Assembly: GCF_041287255.1 (NCBI RefSeq)
Contig: NZ_JBGGTX010000002.1
Location: 682,001 to 746,000, forward strand
DNA from: Tamlana flava
Lineage (GTDB): Bacteria > Bacteroidota > Bacteroidia > Flavobacteriales > Flavobacteriaceae
DNA: 64,000 bases
Direction: 5' to 3'
Part shown: piece after piece, positions 26,544 to 35,490 of the stretch
Numbering within the stretch: the first letter of the stretch is position 1
How the letters are laid out: each line of letters starts with the position of its first letter
Made by a program: the position numbers and the translations under genes
Notes under the pieces: generated by a model
The model's input: the letters and a program-made list of their open reading frames with translations, nothing else
Database searches by the model: none
What the model was told of the DNA's origin: nothing

Positions 26544-27017
26544 TTAATTGTTGTAACCAACAGAAATAAAAACCATAATGTCATTAAGGCATTTCTCTAA
26601 ATCCTTTTTTATTTCGTGTTCCCAGAACCTAAAAACGGTATAACCCATTTCTTTTAGTTGCAGGTTTACTTCGGCGTCTCGTTGCATATTGCGTGCTATT
26701 TTAGGAACCCAAAATCGACGGTTACTTTTTATAGTTTTCTTTCGTTCGTCCCAATTATAGCCATGCCAAAATTCACCATCAATAAAAATGGCTAGTTTAT
26801 ATTTTTTAATAGATATATCTGGTTTTCCAGGCAGTTTTTTTGAATCTACTCTATAACGCACCCCTTTTTTCCAAAGAGCCTCTCTAAACTGCAATTCTGG
26901 TTTTGTGTTTTTACCCCTAATTTTGCTCATTATTTTTGAGCGCTTTTGGGAGGTATAAAAACCAGATTCCTCATTAAATCTTGGGACTTTTATTTTAGGC
27001 TCATCGTAAATCATCAT
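26544..27017 (-). CDS. Vsr-type very-short-patch repair endonuclease, orphan
   Basis: A 157-residue member of the Vsr/PD-(D/E)xK family. The N-terminal SQKRSKIMSKIRGKNTKPEL block, LPGKPDISIKKYKLAIFIDGEFWHG with the catalytic D and the FWHG segment, and the closing VFRFWEHEI are all typical. In other bacteria Vsr nicks at T:G mismatches formed by deamination of Dcm-methylated cytosine. No cytosine methyltransferase is found within this window, so its partner is unclear. The start ATG 27017 is chosen because an AATATTTG promoter-like box lies within the longer open frame. Confidence 0.85.
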   Translation of the reverse strand: MMIYDEPKIKVPRFNEESGFYTSQKRSKIMSKIRGKNTKPELQFREALWKKGVRYRVDSKKLPGKPDISIKKYKLAIFIDGEFWHGYNWDERKKTIKSNRRFWVPKIARNMQRDAEVNLQLKEMGYTVFRFWEHEIKKDLEKCLNDIMVFISVGYNN

Positions 27018-27117
27018 TCTAAAAATACAAATATTCTTAAAGAATAAATAAAACAAAAACCCTCACATTTCTGCAAGGGCTTCTAAATATCTAAAAATGT
27101 AAGACTCTATAGTCTTA

Positions 27118-28434
27118 CTAGTATCTATAATGTTCTGGTTTAAAAGGCCCTTCAACCTCAACACCTATATATTTTGCTTGGTCTGGTTTAAGCTCGGTAA
27201 GCTCAACACCAATTTTTTCCAAATGTAATTTGGCTACTTTTTCATCCAAATGTTTTGGTAGCATATACACTTTGTTTTCGTAGGCATCAGCATTATTCCA
27301 TAGTTCAATTTGAGCCAAAGTTTGATTGGTAAACGAGTTACTCATCACAAAACTCGGGTGACCAGTAGCACAACCTAAGTTAACTAAACGACCTTCGGCC
27401 AAAATAATAATATCTTTTCCGTCAATGGTGTATTTGTCCACCTGTGGTTTAATTGTGTTTTTGGTATGGCCATAATTTTGGTTTAACCAAGCCATCTGTA
27501 TTTCGTTGTCAAAATGCCCAATGTTACAAACAATGGTTTTGTCTTTCATTGACTTGAAATGCTCAGACCTAACAATATCCTTATTTCCCGTAGTGGTAAT
27601 TACAATATCTGCATTGGCAATTACAGTTTCAAGTTTCTTAACTTCAAAACCATCCATAGCGGCTTGTAAAGCACAAATGGGGTCTATTTCGGTTACCGTT
27701 ACAATACTTCCAGCACCTTTAAAAGAAGCGGCAGTACCTTTGCCAACGTCACCATAACCACAAACAACCACACGTTTTCCAGCTAGCATAACATCTGTTG
27801 CACGACGAATGGCATCTACAGCACTTTCACGACAACCATATTTATTATCAAATTTCGATTTTGTTACAGAATCATTCACGTTTATAGCTGGCATAGGTAA
27901 AGTGCCATTTTTTACCCTTTCATAAAGCCTGTGAACACCAGTAGTAGTTTCTTCAGATAAACCATTAATTCCTGCTGCTAATTCTGGATATTTATCCAAA
28001 ACCATATTGGTTAAATCGCCGCCATCATCAAGAATCATGTTAAGTGGCTTCCGTTCTTCTCCAAAGAAAAGCGTTTGCTCAATACACCAATCAAATTCTT
28101 CCTCGGTCATATCTTTCCAAGCGTAAACTGAAGTCCCAACAGCGGCTATTGCAGCAGCAGCTTGGTCTTGGGTTGAGAAAATGTTGCATGAACTCCAAGT
28201 GACTTCTGCGCCTAAAGCTTGTAAGGTTTCAATTAAAACTGCCGTCTGAATGGTCATATGCAAACAACCTGCAATACGTGCGCCTTTTAAAGGTTGTTCT
28301 TCTTTGAACTCTTCCCGAAGGCTCATTAATCCTGGCATTTCAGCTTCGGCCAGCTCAATTTCTTTTCTGCCCCAAGCTGCAAGCGAAATATCTTTTACTT
28401 TGTGAGCTATGAAGGGAATTGTTTTTGTACTCAT
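27118..28434 (-). CDS. ahcY: Adenosylhomocysteinase
   Basis: A 438-residue NAD-dependent enzyme that splits S-adenosylhomocysteine to adenosine and homocysteine, clearing the product inhibitor of methyltransferases. Motifs: HMTIQTAVLIETL and NIFSTQDQAAAAI in the substrate domain, NVNDSVTKSKFDN, the NAD-binding VVCGYGDVGKGTA, and the C-terminal GPFKPEHYRY with the lysine-tyrosine pair that contacts NAD. The length is that of the family. A TATCTTTG promoter box lies about 90 bases upstream. I looked for an SAH riboswitch in that leader and did not find one. Confidence 0.97.
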   Translation of the reverse strand: MSTKTIPFIAHKVKDISLAAWGRKEIELAEAEMPGLMSLREEFKEEQPLKGARIAGCLHMTIQTAVLIETLQALGAEVTWSSCNIFSTQDQAAAAIAAVGTSVYAWKDMTEEEFDWCIEQTLFFGEERKPLNMILDDGGDLTNMVLDKYPELAAGINGLSEETTTGVHRLYERVKNGTLPMPAINVNDSVTKSKFDNKYGCRESAVDAIRRATDVMLAGKRVVVCGYGDVGKGTAASFKGAGSIVTVTEIDPICALQAAMDGFEVKKLETVIANADIVITTTGNKDIVRSEHFKSMKDKTIVCNIGHFDNEIQMAWLNQNYGHTKNTIKPQVDKYTIDGKDIIILAEGRLVNLGCATGHPSFVMSNSFTNQTLAQIELWNNADAYENKVYMLPKHLDEKVAKLHLEKIGVELTELKPDQAKYIGVEVEGPFKPEHYRY

Positions 28435-28526
28435 ATCAATCTTTTTGTTTTAAACCTAAACGTTGTTTTAGCACATAAAAAAGGTTAAATTCGCCATTTG
28501 AAAGCGCCAATCATATTTAGCAGGTG

Positions 28527-28534
28527 CAAAGATA
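28527..28534 (-). promoter_or_regulatory. TAnnTTTG -7 box of ahcY
   Basis: Minus-strand TATCTTTG, about 93 bases before the ahcY start codon, giving a leader of roughly 85 bases. Confidence 0.6.
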
Positions 28535-28557
28535 GCTAATAACTTTTAGAATATTAA

Positions 28558-29184
28558 ATGCCTCTTTATAAAACCATTACTGTAAATTCACAAACTACTG
28601 TTAAAATCTGGAAGATAACAGAATCTTTTGATGATTTAATGCATTCAGTAAGTTTAAAACCGCAGAGTTTACAGCGCGTGATGGCCATGAAAAGTGAAAT
28701 GCACCAACGCGGATTTTTAAGTGTGCGTCGTTTGCTACAGGAATTTGGTTATGAAGATGCCAATTTGTTTTATGATGAAAACGGAAAACCCCATTTAAAG
28801 GATGGTAAGCAAATTTCCATAACACATTCTTTTAATTTTTCGGCAATTATTGTCAGTGATTTGGCCGTAGGGATCGATATTGAAAAACAGCGAGATAAAA
28901 TTACCATTATAGCCCATAAGTTTATTGATTTTGAAAATGACTATCTTGATGAAAACGCCAGCGATTGCAAAGAGAAACTAACAGTAATATGGTGCATAAA
29001 AGAATCTTTATATAAATTGTTTGCTACCCCCGGTTTGAGCTTTAAGCAGCATTGTTTGGTCATTCCAATTTCCGATAATGAAAACGAAACTATAGCTTGG
29101 ATTGACTATGAAGATTTAAAATACCGATTCAATATCCAATTTTTAGAATTTGAAGGCTTTACTTGTGCCTTTGCTGTTGCTTAA
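28558..29184 (+). CDS. 4'-phosphopantetheinyl transferase superfamily protein
   Basis: A 208-residue Sfp/AcpT-like enzyme that moves phosphopantetheine from CoA to a serine of carrier proteins. The signature residues are seen in order: ITHSFNFSA, VGIDIEKQRDKI with the Mg-binding D and E, and WCIKESLYKLF with the distal E and K. The protein acceptor (fatty acid ACP or a secondary-metabolite carrier) cannot be told; no carrier protein gene is nearby. Its stop codon abuts the start codon of the next gene (TAAATG), so the two are translationally linked. Confidence 0.88.
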   Translation: MPLYKTITVNSQTTVKIWKITESFDDLMHSVSLKPQSLQRVMAMKSEMHQRGFLSVRRLLQEFGYEDANLFYDENGKPHLKDGKQISITHSFNFSAIIVSDLAVGIDIEKQRDKITIIAHKFIDFENDYLDENASDCKEKLTVIWCIKESLYKLFATPGLSFKQHCLVIPISDNENETIAWIDYEDLKYRFNIQFLEFEGFTCAFAVA

Positions 29185-29910
29185 ATGGGGAGCATCTATA
29201 AAAATATATGTAATTCTGCCGCAAAGGGTGAGAAGTTATTGGCTGTTCTCATAGATCCAGAAAAATTTCCATTGGAAAATACCAAGGGCTTTTTTGAAAA
29301 AGTAAACCGTTCCAAGGCAAACTTTATTTTAATAGGCGGAAGCACAGTAGATGACAATGCTACTGATGCCCTAGTCAAGGAAATAAAAATACATACAAGT
29401 TTACCAGTGATTTTGTTTCCTGGAGACATTACCCAAATTACCGATAGGGCAGATGCTTTGTTTTTTTTAAGTTTGATTTCAGGACGAAACCCTGAATATT
29501 TAATTGGAAAGCACGTGCAATCCATATCAAGAATAAGGGCGACTAGTTTGGAATTAATTTCAACAGGCTACATTCTTGTTGAAAACGGAAAAGAAACGGC
29601 AGTTCAGCGCATAACAGGAACAACACCAATGCCAAGAAATCAAGTTCAAAATATAATCGATACTGCAAAGGCTGGCGAATTTTTGGGTATGAAGTTTATA
29701 TACTTAGAAGCGGGCAGCGGTGCTATGCACCCTGTTACTCCGGAAATTATTCGAGGTGTAAAGCAGGAAATAAAAATTCCTCTCATAGTTGGTGGTGGTA
29801 TCAAAAGTATAAAGCAATTGGAGAAGGCTTATAATTCTGGAGCAGATGTTGTCGTTATTGGTACGGCTTTTGAAGAAGATGAAGGCTTTTTTGATATGCT
29901 GACTAAATAA
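29185..29910 (+). CDS. Geranylgeranylglyceryl/heptaprenylglyceryl phosphate synthase family protein
   Basis: A 241-residue TIM barrel of the PcrB/GGGPS family, which joins glycerol-1-phosphate to a polyprenyl diphosphate in an ether bond. Seen motifs: LIDPEKFP, LIGGSTVDDNA, FPGDITQI, YLEAGSGAMHPV, and the phosphate-binding VGGGIKS and VVIGTAFEED. Members of group II have been described from Flavobacteriia, where the lipid product and role are poorly understood. It directly abuts the phosphopantetheinyl transferase gene. No glycerol-1-phosphate dehydrogenase gene is in the window. Length and all barrel motifs are normal. Confidence 0.9.
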   Translation: MGSIYKNICNSAAKGEKLLAVLIDPEKFPLENTKGFFEKVNRSKANFILIGGSTVDDNATDALVKEIKIHTSLPVILFPGDITQITDRADALFFLSLISGRNPEYLIGKHVQSISRIRATSLELISTGYILVENGKETAVQRITGTTPMPRNQVQNIIDTAKAGEFLGMKFIYLEAGSGAMHPVTPEIIRGVKQEIKIPLIVGGGIKSIKQLEKAYNSGADVVVIGTAFEEDEGFFDMLTK

Positions 29911-29920
29911 AGTTTCTGGC

Positions 29921-31813
29921 CTATTTTTTAGCTATATATATATATGGTATTTTTGGTTTTTTCATACCAGCTCCCAGATAAAAACCAGTGTGTGCAGGTT
30001 GGTTATAAGCTACATTTTGCCATGCAATACTCACTCTATACAAAGGGTCATGCATTAAAGTGAAAATTCGTTCTTCAGTTGGGTAGGGTGTTGAGAAAAT
30101 GACCAATTCTGTGTTTTCTTCATTTCTCCAGATAATTTCTTCACGCCAGTCGCCAAGTATATCTGCAATTAAGCAAGGGTTTGATTTAGTCCCATTATTA
30201 CTTCTAAGGTTCATCCCGTCATGATTGTAAGCTTCCAATAAAATATCGGTTTTTTCAAATTCGGCATTCCATTTTGCAATGCGGGTTTTATCAACTATTT
30301 CCCTGAGCAAATCGCCATCCCACCAAGCAAACATGTTATAACTGGAACCCCTTCGTCCAATAGTGGGGTAAGTTGTTGAAATAACTTTACCATTTGTATT
30401 ATGAATTCCAGACCCATTTGAAGCCCAACTTTCTGCACCAAGATGGTTTGGGTCAATATCTGCTGTTACACCTCGTCCAACGTCGCCTTTACCTTCAACA
30501 CGCCAAATGACTTCTCCATTTTTAGGGTCTCTAAAATCTATGGCAGGAATAGTGGTTCCATTTGCTACCTCATGGCACATAAAATATTCGAGTCCTTCTC
30601 TGATTGGGTCAAAATCTCCCAAATGGGCAGCATCTCCATGGCCAAAGCCCGTGGAATACAAACCTGTTCCACCATCATCAATGGCACAGGAACCAAATTG
30701 AATTTCATCTTTGCCATCACCATCCAAATCACCCACAGCTATATTGTGGTTTCCTTGTCCAGCATACGCTTCATTTCCTTTTTCATCCGAATCAAATACC
30801 CAGCGATTTGTCAATTTACCATTTCGATAATCATAGGCAGCCAAAACGGTCCGCGTGTAATATCCTCTGGAAAAAACTAAACTTGGTTGTTTTCCATCTA
30901 AATATGCTACACAAGCCAGAAATCTGTCAACACGATTTCCGTAATGATCCCCCCAATCTGAGACTTTTCCTCGTGCTGGTATATAGTCTACAGTATCAAT
31001 AAAAGCACCTGTTTCACCAGAAAAAAGACTTAAATATTCAGGACCTTCTATAATATATCCAGTACTGTTTCTGTAATCTGCATTTGCATCCCCTAAAATG
31101 GTTCCGACACCATCAATCGTTCCATCAGCAGTTTTACAGGCCATTTCGGCTTTTCCATCACCATCTATGTCGTAAACCATAAACTGTGTATAATGTGCCC
31201 CAGAGCGAATATTTTTCCCTAAATCTATAGTCCATAAAATGGTGCCGTCCAATTCTAAACCTTGCAAAAAAGTATTGCCGGTATAACCTCTATGTGCGTT
31301 GTCATGGGAGTTTGTTGGTTCCCACTTTAAAACGAGTTCGTATTGACCGTCACCGTCTAGGTCACCAACAGAAGCATCATTGGCTCTATAAGCATGTTCC
31401 CTTCCATCTGGCGAAGTTCCACCTTTGGGTGGAGTAATTGGAATTCTTTTGTAGTTGTTGCTCCATACTTCTATTGGCTTTGAAGGTTTTTGTTCTTTAC
31501 CATTAATAACAGCGGTGACACTGTAAGTCTTATTTTTTTCAGTTTGATCGACAAAATTGCTAGCACCTGTTATTGGCTTCTTGTTTAAAAGGGTTTTGCC
31601 GCGATAAACGTTATATGAAACACGTTCAAATTCATCTGAAAGAATCCTCCAACTTATGAGAACTTCGGAATCACTTGTTCGGACAGCCAGAACGCCACGG
31701 TCTAAATCCTCCATTTGTTTTTGGGCGGAAGCATTTTGAAGTGTAAATATTAAACCAATAAAAACAAGACAAATTTTTGAAAGTAAATTAAAAGAATTAG
31801 TTAGTTGTCTCAT
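29921..31813 (-). CDS. Secreted PL11 rhamnogalacturonan lyase
   Basis: A 630-residue polysaccharide lyase with a signal peptide (about residues 1-30, ending ASAQ). After a small N-terminal beta domain (SWRILSDEFERVSYNVYRG) comes the eight-bladed PL11 propeller, with calcium-loop-like segments DLDGDGQYELVLKW, DIDGDGKAEM and DLDGDGKDEIQFG and the conserved ANDASVGDL and NVAYNQPAHTGFYLG ends. PL11 enzymes cleave the rhamnogalacturonan-I backbone of pectin by beta elimination. It has no T9SS tail, unlike its tandem paralog, so it may stay in the periplasm or outer membrane. Its stop lies 10 bases from the convergent GGGPS gene. Confidence 0.93.
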   Translation of the reverse strand: MRQLTNSFNLLSKICLVFIGLIFTLQNASAQKQMEDLDRGVLAVRTSDSEVLISWRILSDEFERVSYNVYRGKTLLNKKPITGASNFVDQTEKNKTYSVTAVINGKEQKPSKPIEVWSNNYKRIPITPPKGGTSPDGREHAYRANDASVGDLDGDGQYELVLKWEPTNSHDNAHRGYTGNTFLQGLELDGTILWTIDLGKNIRSGAHYTQFMVYDIDGDGKAEMACKTADGTIDGVGTILGDANADYRNSTGYIIEGPEYLSLFSGETGAFIDTVDYIPARGKVSDWGDHYGNRVDRFLACVAYLDGKQPSLVFSRGYYTRTVLAAYDYRNGKLTNRWVFDSDEKGNEAYAGQGNHNIAVGDLDGDGKDEIQFGSCAIDDGGTGLYSTGFGHGDAAHLGDFDPIREGLEYFMCHEVANGTTIPAIDFRDPKNGEVIWRVEGKGDVGRGVTADIDPNHLGAESWASNGSGIHNTNGKVISTTYPTIGRRGSSYNMFAWWDGDLLREIVDKTRIAKWNAEFEKTDILLEAYNHDGMNLRSNNGTKSNPCLIADILGDWREEIIWRNEENTELVIFSTPYPTEERIFTLMHDPLYRVSIAWQNVAYNQPAHTGFYLGAGMKKPKIPYIYIAKK

Positions 31814-31923
31814 AAATAAAGCTTTAATGTTTACTAAATTAAGACCTTTTAAAAAGAAAAAGGTTTAATCTAGCAAAAGAAGCAGGTATGGTTATAGAGG
31901 TGCTTTTGAATTTGTCTAAATAA

Positions 31924-31954
31924 GGTTCATTTATATGGAAATCATAAATGAACC
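31924..31954 (-). terminator. Long hairpin between the two PL11 genes
   Basis: Perfect 11-bp stem GGTTCATTTAT paired with ATAAATGAACC around a 9-base loop, directly after the stop of the distal-coordinate PL11 gene on the minus strand. The following T stretch is weak, so termination may be partial and could let some transcripts continue into the second lyase gene. Confidence 0.6.
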
Positions 31955-31967
31955 CGATATAATTTTT

Positions 31968-34178
31968 TTATTTCAAGAAAACTTTAAAAGCTTGAATGCC
32001 GGTTTCTTGTTTGATTTTAACAAAGTAAAGCCCTGAGGGTAGTCCACTAAGGTCATGGTTTTTAATATTCTCGGCATTTTTTTGGCTTATAAGTTTACCA
32101 ATACTATCATAAACTTGAATAGTGCCATTAATTGTTTTGCTAAGATATAACATGCCTGTTGTTGGGTTTGGATAAAGTCTTATTTCATTGGCGTTATCCT
32201 TAAGTTTATCATCAACGGATAAAGTTGGGTCTACCAAAGTAATATTTGGTGCTGCTGGTTCTGGCATGTCTGTACCTAGAAAAAAACCAGTGTGAGCCGG
32301 TTGATTATAGGCTACATTTTGCCAAGCTATACCCAAGCGATAAACGGGGTCATGCATTAAGGTGAAAATTCGTTGGTCAGGCTTATCTGTGCTGGACATA
32401 ATTACTAAATATTCATTTGAAGAGTTCCTCCAAATAATTTCTTCTCTCCAGTCGCCCAATATATCTGCAATTAAACATGGATTTGATTTTGACCCATTAT
32501 TACTTGCTAAAGCCAGATTATCGTAGTTGTATGCCGTTAAAACCCTATCGGTACCACTGCCGTTCCATTTGGTTATAACGGTGCGATCTACAAGTTCTCG
32601 AGATAAATCACCATCGTACCATGCCACCATATTGAAGGTTGAGCCGTTCCCGGTTGTAGTTGGATAAGTTGTGTAAATCACATTGCCGTTAACGTCGTGT
32701 ATTCCAGAACTGTCTGAAGCCCAAGCTTCTGCTCCTGGGTAGTTGGGGTCAATATCGGAAATCAAACATCGGCCTGTATCAATGGCGTCACCATTACCAA
32801 TATAATTTTGATTTATTTGCCAAAAGATTGTACCAAGTTGGTCGCCTCTAAAATCGACTTTAGGAATAGAACTCGTTCTTAAATCACCGAAGTTGCCAAG
32901 AGGGGTGTTTGGAGTTTTTCCTCCTTCTTCATGGCAGGTAAAATATTCTAGTCCAGGGCTGCTGGGATCAAAGTCACCAAGGTGGCTGGCATCACCATGC
33001 TTATATCCAGTAGAACTGAAGGCAGTTCCGTTATCATCAACTGTTAATGAGCCATAAATAATTTCATCTTTTTCGTCACCATCAATATCACCAACGGTTA
33101 CACTATGGTTTCCCTGATGTTCGTATTGGCTACCCGCTATATTGGAATCGAAAATCCATTTGAAATTTAAGTTTGAACCGTCAAAATCCCATGCCGCCAA
33201 AACGGTTCGGGTATAATAACCTCTGCAGAACACAACACTAGGATGAATTCCGTCGAGGTAAGCCACACATGCTAAAAAGCGATCTACTCTGTTGCCGTAG
33301 TTGTCTCCCCAACTTGAAACGGTTCCTCTACCTGGAATGTAATCTACGGTATCAATAAAAGTGCCGGTTTCTCCAGAAAAAACACTTAAGTATTCAGGGC
33401 CACTAAGCACGTACCCACCGCTATTTCTATAGTCAGCATTTGGGTTAGGACCTAAAATAGTACCACTATCGTCTTTAGTGCCTTCGGCAGTTTTGCAAAC
33501 CACTTCGGCCTTTCCATCGCCATTTAAATCGTAAGCCATAAATTGGGTATAGTGGGCTCCAGAACGTATGTTTTTGCCTAAATCTATGGTCCAGAGTACG
33601 GTGCCGATATCATCCATTTCAAGGGCCTGTAAAATGGTATTTCCAGTATAACCGCTTTGTGCGTTGTCTTTTGCATTAGTGGGATACCATTTTAGTACAA
33701 GTTCATATTGGCCATCCCCATCTAAATCGCCAACTGAGGCATCGTTGGCTTCATAAGTATAAGCCACATTGTCTGGGGTTGTTCCACCGGTTGGAGCAGT
33801 AAGTGGTATTTTTTTATAAATGTCATCCCATGAGCCAACTGCTTCAGAACGTTCTTGTTCAACGCCGTCAATAACTGCAGCCACACTATAGGTGAACGTT
33901 GGAAGAAACGATGAATTATCCATGTAGTTACTGGCACCGGTAATTGGTGTCGGGTTCAACTTGGTACCACCACGATAAACATTATAGGAGGCATTTTCAA
34001 ATTCGGTGCCTAAAATTCGCCAACTCACCAAAACATTGGATGGTCCGGTTTTTATTGCCAAAACACCTCGGTCTAAATTTTCCATTTGTCTTTGTGCCAT
34101 CATAGATCCCGATGGGAGTATGAGACAGAGAATAAGTAATTTAAAAAGTGCAAATGGAATATTGTAATTTTTTTTCAT
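31968..34178 (-). CDS. PL11 rhamnogalacturonan lyase with a T9SS sorting domain
   Basis: A 736-residue paralog of the neighbouring lyase. It has a signal peptide, the N-terminal beta domain, and the PL11 propeller with the same DLDGDGQYELVLKW and NVAYNQPAHTGFFLG landmarks. Residues about 660-736 add a type A T9SS C-terminal domain (RLYPNPTTGMLYLS, GLYFVKIKQE), which directs export through the type IX system and usually attaches the protein to the cell surface or releases it. Together with the other lyase and the GH43 enzyme this points to pectin use. The ATG at 34178 is chosen over a TTG six bases upstream. No SusC/SusD genes accompany the pair. Confidence 0.94.
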   Translation of the reverse strand: MKKNYNIPFALFKLLILCLILPSGSMMAQRQMENLDRGVLAIKTGPSNVLVSWRILGTEFENASYNVYRGGTKLNPTPITGASNYMDNSSFLPTFTYSVAAVIDGVEQERSEAVGSWDDIYKKIPLTAPTGGTTPDNVAYTYEANDASVGDLDGDGQYELVLKWYPTNAKDNAQSGYTGNTILQALEMDDIGTVLWTIDLGKNIRSGAHYTQFMAYDLNGDGKAEVVCKTAEGTKDDSGTILGPNPNADYRNSGGYVLSGPEYLSVFSGETGTFIDTVDYIPGRGTVSSWGDNYGNRVDRFLACVAYLDGIHPSVVFCRGYYTRTVLAAWDFDGSNLNFKWIFDSNIAGSQYEHQGNHSVTVGDIDGDEKDEIIYGSLTVDDNGTAFSSTGYKHGDASHLGDFDPSSPGLEYFTCHEEGGKTPNTPLGNFGDLRTSSIPKVDFRGDQLGTIFWQINQNYIGNGDAIDTGRCLISDIDPNYPGAEAWASDSSGIHDVNGNVIYTTYPTTTGNGSTFNMVAWYDGDLSRELVDRTVITKWNGSGTDRVLTAYNYDNLALASNNGSKSNPCLIADILGDWREEIIWRNSSNEYLVIMSSTDKPDQRIFTLMHDPVYRLGIAWQNVAYNQPAHTGFFLGTDMPEPAAPNITLVDPTLSVDDKLKDNANEIRLYPNPTTGMLYLSKTINGTIQVYDSIGKLISQKNAENIKNHDLSGLPSGLYFVKIKQETGIQAFKVFLK

Positions 34179-34266
34179 AGTCAATTTAAATTATAATAAT
34201 TTGATAAATATAAGTTTCAAAGTGAAAATTACCATCCTGTTCTAACATGCTTCATAAATAGAATGT

Positions 34267-34274
34267 TAGTTTTG
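34267..34274 (+). promoter_or_regulatory. TAnnTTTG -7 box of the pnuC operon
   Basis: TAGTTTTG, an exact match to the consensus, 42 bases before the GTG start. A run of twelve A lies just before the start codon in the expected leader. Confidence 0.6.
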
Positions 34275-34315
34275 CAAGCGGAAGGGTTTCTTGAAGTTAT
34301 CAAAAAAAAAAAATC

Positions 34316-34948
34316 GTGGACTCTATTTTTAATTGGATTTTTTCTCAGTACCAAGGTGTGCCAAGCATTATTGTAGTGTTGGAGTTTATTGGTGTTTTTT
34401 TTGGGTTTTTGAGTGTTTGGTATGCTAAGCAAGAAAACATTTTGGTGTACCCTACGGGCATTATTAGCACCGCTATTTTTGTATATATTTTGTGGATTTA
34501 TGCCCTTTTGGGCGATATGCTTATCAATGCTTATTATTTTTTAATGAGCATTTACGGCTGGTATATCTGGACCAAGAAAATAGATGAAACCCACGTAACG
34601 CCAATTTCAAGAACTGCATTGAACGAAAAAAAAGCTATTGTGGCTATTTTTTTGGCAGCATTGTTATTAGTTTATTTAGTTTACAATGCCTTCGATAGAT
34701 GGACGAGTTGGATAGCATATATTGATACAATTACCACAGCCATATTTTTTGTGGGCATGTGGCTAATGGCCAAAAAGAAGATAGAAAATTGGACTTTTTG
34801 GATTATTGGCGATATCATTTCTATTCCCTTGTATATTTATAAAGGATTGATTTTTACAAGTCTACAATATATAGGCTTTACAATTATTGCCATTTATGGC
34901 TATTTAGCATGGAAGAAAACCTTAAACAGCAACCTTCAAACTGCTTAA
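34316..34948 (+). CDS. PnuC/PnuT-family vitamin transporter
   Basis: A 210-residue membrane protein with about seven hydrophobic helices. The family pattern EFIGVFFGFLSVWYAKQEN, the YPTGIISTAIFVY helix and the IYGWYIWTKK motif are those of PnuC nicotinamide-riboside facilitators and the closely related PnuT thiamine facilitators. The start is GTG; no better start is in frame. The next gene, a NadR-type kinase, overlaps it by 40 bases, suggesting uptake with trapping by phosphorylation. A TPP riboswitch and a TonB-dependent receptor lie three genes downstream, so thiamine is a serious alternative to nicotinamide riboside as substrate. Sequence alone does not decide. Confidence 0.85.
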   Translation: MDSIFNWIFSQYQGVPSIIVVLEFIGVFFGFLSVWYAKQENILVYPTGIISTAIFVYILWIYALLGDMLINAYYFLMSIYGWYIWTKKIDETHVTPISRTALNEKKAIVAIFLAALLLVYLVYNAFDRWTSWIAYIDTITTAIFFVGMWLMAKKKIENWTFWIIGDIISIPLYIYKGLIFTSLQYIGFTIIAIYGYLAWKKTLNSNLQTA

Positions 34949-35490
34949 AAGTAGTTTTGTTTGGCCCCGAATCAACTGGAAAGACAACCTTGTCAAGGCA
35001 ATTGGCGAGGCATTATAATTCAGTTTGGGTTCCTGAGTATGCGCGCGAGTACCTTCAAAATAAATGGAATAATGAACGTAAAACCTGTGAGTCGGAGGAT
35101 TTGCTCACTATTGCCATCGGACAGATGAAACTTGAAAATGAATTGGCTACAAAAACTAACTCCATTTTAATTTGCGATACAGATTTGTTAGAGACCAAAG
35201 TGTATTCTGAAGCTTTTTATGGAGGAATTTGTGATCCGGTGCTTAAAAAGTATGCTTTAGAAAACACCTACGATTTGTATTTTTTAACTTATATTGATAC
35301 GCCTTGGGAAGCCGATGATTTAAGAGATAGGCCAGAACAAAGAATGGAGATGTTTAAGGCTTTTCAAGATGAATTGATAAAAAACAATAGGACATTTGTG
35401 TTATTAAAGGGCAGTAAAAAGGAACGTTTAGAAATGGCCGTGAAACATATAGACAAACTTTTACTAAAAAATAAAGGGAATGTTTTCTGA
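34909..35490 (+). CDS. NadR-type ribosylnicotinamide kinase-like ATPase
   Basis: A 193-residue P-loop kinase similar to the C-terminal kinase domain of NadR. Motifs: Walker A GPESTGKTTLS (near residues 20-30), the WVPEYAREYL segment, ICDTDLLETKVYSE as the second acidic motif, and the lid RDRPEQRMEMF. There is no NMN adenylyltransferase domain and no DNA-binding domain, so it would only phosphorylate. It overlaps pnuC by 40 bases and the DUF4301 gene by 11 bases, so it is made from one tightly coupled transcript. The expected reaction is nicotinamide riboside to NMN; a thiamine-related substrate is possible given the riboswitch nearby. Confidence 0.85.
   Translation: MEENLKQQPSNCLKVVLFGPESTGKTTLSRQLARHYNSVWVPEYAREYLQNKWNNERKTCESEDLLTIAIGQMKLENELATKTNSILICDTDLLETKVYSEAFYGGICDPVLKKYALENTYDLYFLTYIDTPWEADDLRDRPEQRMEMFKAFQDELIKNNRTFVLLKGSKKERLEMAVKHIDKLLLKNKGNVF

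Noticed and set aside
28435..28530. SAH or SAM riboswitch in the ahcY leader
   Set aside because: The 85-base leader lacks the conserved pieces of known SAH or SAM aptamers; only ordinary A/T-rich sequence with a weak GGCGC element is seen.
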